From Pseudomonadota bacterium (GTDB taxonomy: Bacteria > Myxococcota_A > Polyangia > Polyangiales > Polyangiaceae): a DNA stretch of 23,576 nt. The notes under the pieces were generated by a model. The model had not been told where the DNA came from. It did no database searches and saw nothing but the letters and a program-made list of their open reading frames with translations. The translations under genes and the position numbers were made by a program. Below are positions 21,723-23,576 of the stretch, piece after piece; position 1 is the first letter of the stretch; each line of letters opens with the position of its first letter. The DNA is taken from assembly GCA_023432025.1 (NCBI GenBank), contig JAEYVE010000155.1, forward strand, positions 1 through 23,576, written 5' to 3'.

Positions 21723-23576
21723 TCAAACGAGGAGGTCACGCCGCGAGTGAACCTCGCGTACCTCACGGAGCGGCATCCCTTTGGACCCCGCCGCGATCCG
21801 AAAGGTGTCGGCGTGACGGAGCGACTCGAGCTCGACGCCCGTGAGTTTCTCCAGCTCTCCGACCGAAACTTGGTACATGCGGAAAGGGTCGAGCTCGAAC
21901 GCCTCCAAATCGCTCAGCAGGTCCGCTTGCGTGAGCACGTACGCCTTGGCGCTCAAGCGACCGTCCTCGGCGTCCACGAACGCGATCGCCTTCCAGAAGC
22001 TGCGCGGGACGCGAATGCCGCGGTAGACGGGGTCGTCCTCCTTGAAGAGCGGCCCGCCGAACACGACCAGGCGCTGCCTCTGTACGTGGACCTCGTCGTA
22101 CACCGCGTTCTCGAGCTCCCCCCACAAGCCGTGCTTCGACGATTGGTTGTAGCTCTCGTGCTGCGGAGTGATGTTCGTGAAGTAGAAGGAGTCGCGGTTC
22201 GCCTGACTCGCTTCCGCCGGCGGCCCCCAAATGAGATCCGCACGCCGCGCCACGTGACCTCGGTCCAGCTTGTTTCCCGCGTACAGGTCGTTGTCGACCT
22301 GAAAGCGCGCGTCGATGCGCGGGTCCAGCTTGAACTCGAGCTCCTTGCGGCTCTCCTTTTTCAGCGAAAGGCCGTCGATCATCCACGCCACGAAGTGCGC
22401 AAAGCGCCGCGACTTGGACTGACAAACCGAGAAATGCGTGTACGGAATCAGCGTGCCCCCCGCAAAAGGCACCGCGTCGCCAGACAGCGCCGCGCCGAGC
22501 CTCGGTGGCTCCACGCGCACGCCCAAGAAGTTCTGCTCGTAGCCCGCGGGCTCGCGGGCGGCGCGCGCCCCCGAGCTCGTCGGCGGCTCGAGAGAAATCT
22601 CCAGCGTCTCGAAGACGTCCGGCGCGTAACAGGCCAGCGCGTGCTCGTCGGAAACGCCGCTCGCTTCTCCGGCGAAGTGGAGACCCGCTAGAATATCCGT
22701 CGCCTTCGTTTCGCCGCCGCTCGTCGTGGCGACCAGCCAGGCCGAGCCAGAATCTCCACCGAGGCTCACTTCGTACGAGCTCGCCGCGCCAGGCACGGGA
22801 CCGATCTCGAAGCCGCCGATTTTCTGCGGCCCCACGCCGTCGTAGTCGATCTTCGCCGTCACCTCGATGCGGCGCACCACGCCCTCCGTGACACCTGTGG
22901 TGCGCCCCGATTTCACGAGGCGGTCACCGAGGCTCGGCCGAGCGAGCTTTCGGATGGTCGTGTCCAGGTCCAGCACTCGCGCGTCGACCTCTCGGTTTTC
23001 GATGCGCGCGATGGCGCAATCTCCCGCGGGACCCAAATGACTGCGCACCAGTGTGCCGGCCTCGTTTTGCGTCACGCGGTTGTCGTCGTGCGGGCCCGGC
23101 TGCACCACCGGATCGCCCAATTTTCCTCGCCCCGTATGCAGCACGTGCCAATTGCTCAGCATGCAGGCAGCGCCCGTTCTATCGTAAACGATCGCCCCGA
23201 GCGTCCCCGTGCTCCCCGAGGGGTGCGACACGCTGATCCCCGGCATCATCGGATTTTGACGCGCCCGGCGCCGGTCCTTTTGCTCGGCGCGGCACAGCTC
23301 GTAGCTCGGACGGTAGCTTCGCTCGATGACTTGCGTCGGCACGGTCGCGCCGTCCACGTCCAGCACCTTCGGCAGCGGACGAGTACCGAGCTCTTGCAGC
23401 CTGCGAGCGGCGCTGCGCGGCACCTTCTCCGCGACCGTGAACTGCACGCACGGAAGGCCATCGTCACCGAGACCGATGCCCACGGAGGTCACGTTGGGAT
23501 CGTCCAAGAAGGCTTGCCCCTTGTTTCGCACGTAGCGCTCGAGCACCTCGAGCGGCACCTGCTCCGTCGCGCGCCC
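21723..23576 (-). CDS. Trypsin-like protease fused to NUC1 (DRGH) endonuclease, 5' end at window edge
   Basis: The frame is open to the window edge; GTG 23558 is a possible start (GGAG just before it, short spacing), otherwise the gene begins outside. Numbering from that GTG: an N-terminal domain (about 1-85) with DPNVTSVGIGLG and FTVAEKVPRSA, seen in other bacterial trypsin-like proteins; a chymotrypsin-fold protease (about 105-320) with His138 in LSNWHVL, Asp180 in GDCAIARI and Ser270 in GGDSGSAW, a complete triad; then a DNA/RNA non-specific endonuclease (about 340-590). The nuclease carries LDRGHVARRAD with His435, and NITPQ...NQ with Asn462, then LWGELE. No signal peptide or membrane segment is seen, so it is likely cytoplasmic unless the true N-terminus is outside. 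The role is unknown; nuclease-protease combinations fit conflict or lysis functions, but that is inference. It converges on the sensor-like gene with a 48-bp gap. Confidence 0.9.
   Translation of the reverse strand, partial: GRATEQVPLEVLERYVRNKGQAFLDDPNVTSVGIGLGDDGLPCVQFTVAEKVPRSAARRLQELGTRPLPKVLDVDGATVPTQVIERSYRPSYELCRAEQKDRRRARQNPMMPGISVSHPSGSTGTLGAIVYDRTGAACMLSNWHVLHTGRGKLGDPVVQPGPHDDNRVTQNEAGTLVRSHLGPAGDCAIARIENREVDARVLDLDTTIRKLARPSLGDRLVKSGRTTGVTEGVVRRIEVTAKIDYDGVGPQKIGGFEIGPVPGAASSYEVSLGGDSGSAWLVATTSGGETKATDILAGLHFAGEASGVSDEHALACYAPDVFETLEISLEPPTSSGARAAREPAGYEQNFLGVRVEPPRLGAALSGDAVPFAGGTLIPYTHFSVCQSKSRRFAHFVAWMIDGLSLKKESRKELEFKLDPRIDARFQVDNDLYAGNKLDRGHVARRADLIWGPPAEASQANRDSFYFTNITPQHESYNQSSKHGLWGELENAVYDEVHVQRQRLVVFGGPLFKEDDPVYRGIRVPRSFWKAIAFVDAEDGRLSAKAYVLTQADLLSDLEAFELDPFRMYQVSVGELEKLTGVELESLRHADTFRIAAGSKGMPLREVREVHSRRDLLV

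Overview
The window is GC-rich and densely coded, and looks like the chromosome of a myxobacterium (Myxococcota, probably Polyangiales/Sorangium-like). This is inferred from gene content, with no search run: an RpoH-type sigma factor, an AgmX/PglI-type C-terminal domain protein, the C-terminal part of a membrane-anchored Ser/Thr-kinase-like protein, a serine-palmitoyltransferase-like enzyme and several cysteine-rich lipoproteins. No mobile element, CRISPR array, tRNA or rRNA was found. Most genes are housekeeping genes interleaved with lineage-type membrane or secreted proteins of unknown role.

Layout. 1-1253: 3' part of a kinase-like protein with one membrane segment and a Thr/Lys/Ala repeat tail. 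1425-3441: RpoH-family sigma factor, then rsmI 10 bp later. 3482-4075: Cys-rich lipoprotein. 4151-6561: ffh (SRP GTPase) with a Gly/Met/Phe/Pro repeat C-terminus, translationally coupled to a beta-sandwich lipoprotein. 6582-8306 (minus strand): three envelope genes, namely a small lipoprotein and a zinc-ribbon membrane protein coupled to a second Cys-rich lipoprotein. 8504-10312 (plus): a two-TM protein and thiO. A double hairpin follows, then purM-purN (ATGA overlap), a FAD-oxidoreductase-like protein with a damaged nucleotide-binding motif, and rsmD in tight succession to 14283. 14325-16099: an AgmX/PglI-like protein, a small exported protein and truA. 16341-17921: a serine-palmitoyltransferase-like enzyme with its own candidate promoter and terminator. 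18189-21674: a 1161-residue multi-TM sensor-like protein with no recognisable output domain. 21723-23576 (minus, running off the edge): a protein with an N-terminal domain, a trypsin-like protease and a DRGH-type (NUC1/EndoG) nuclease, all catalytic residues present.

How the genes work together. Purine synthesis (purM, purN), thiamine thiazole synthesis (thiO), RNA modification (rsmI, rsmD, truA) and protein targeting (ffh) are the recognisable functions. The two least conventional loci, the giant sensor and the protease-nuclease fusion, are convergent neighbours at the right end and deserve the closest look. Several genes have a TANNNT-like hexamer only 5-11 nt before the start codon, which suggests leaderless or near-leaderless transcription.
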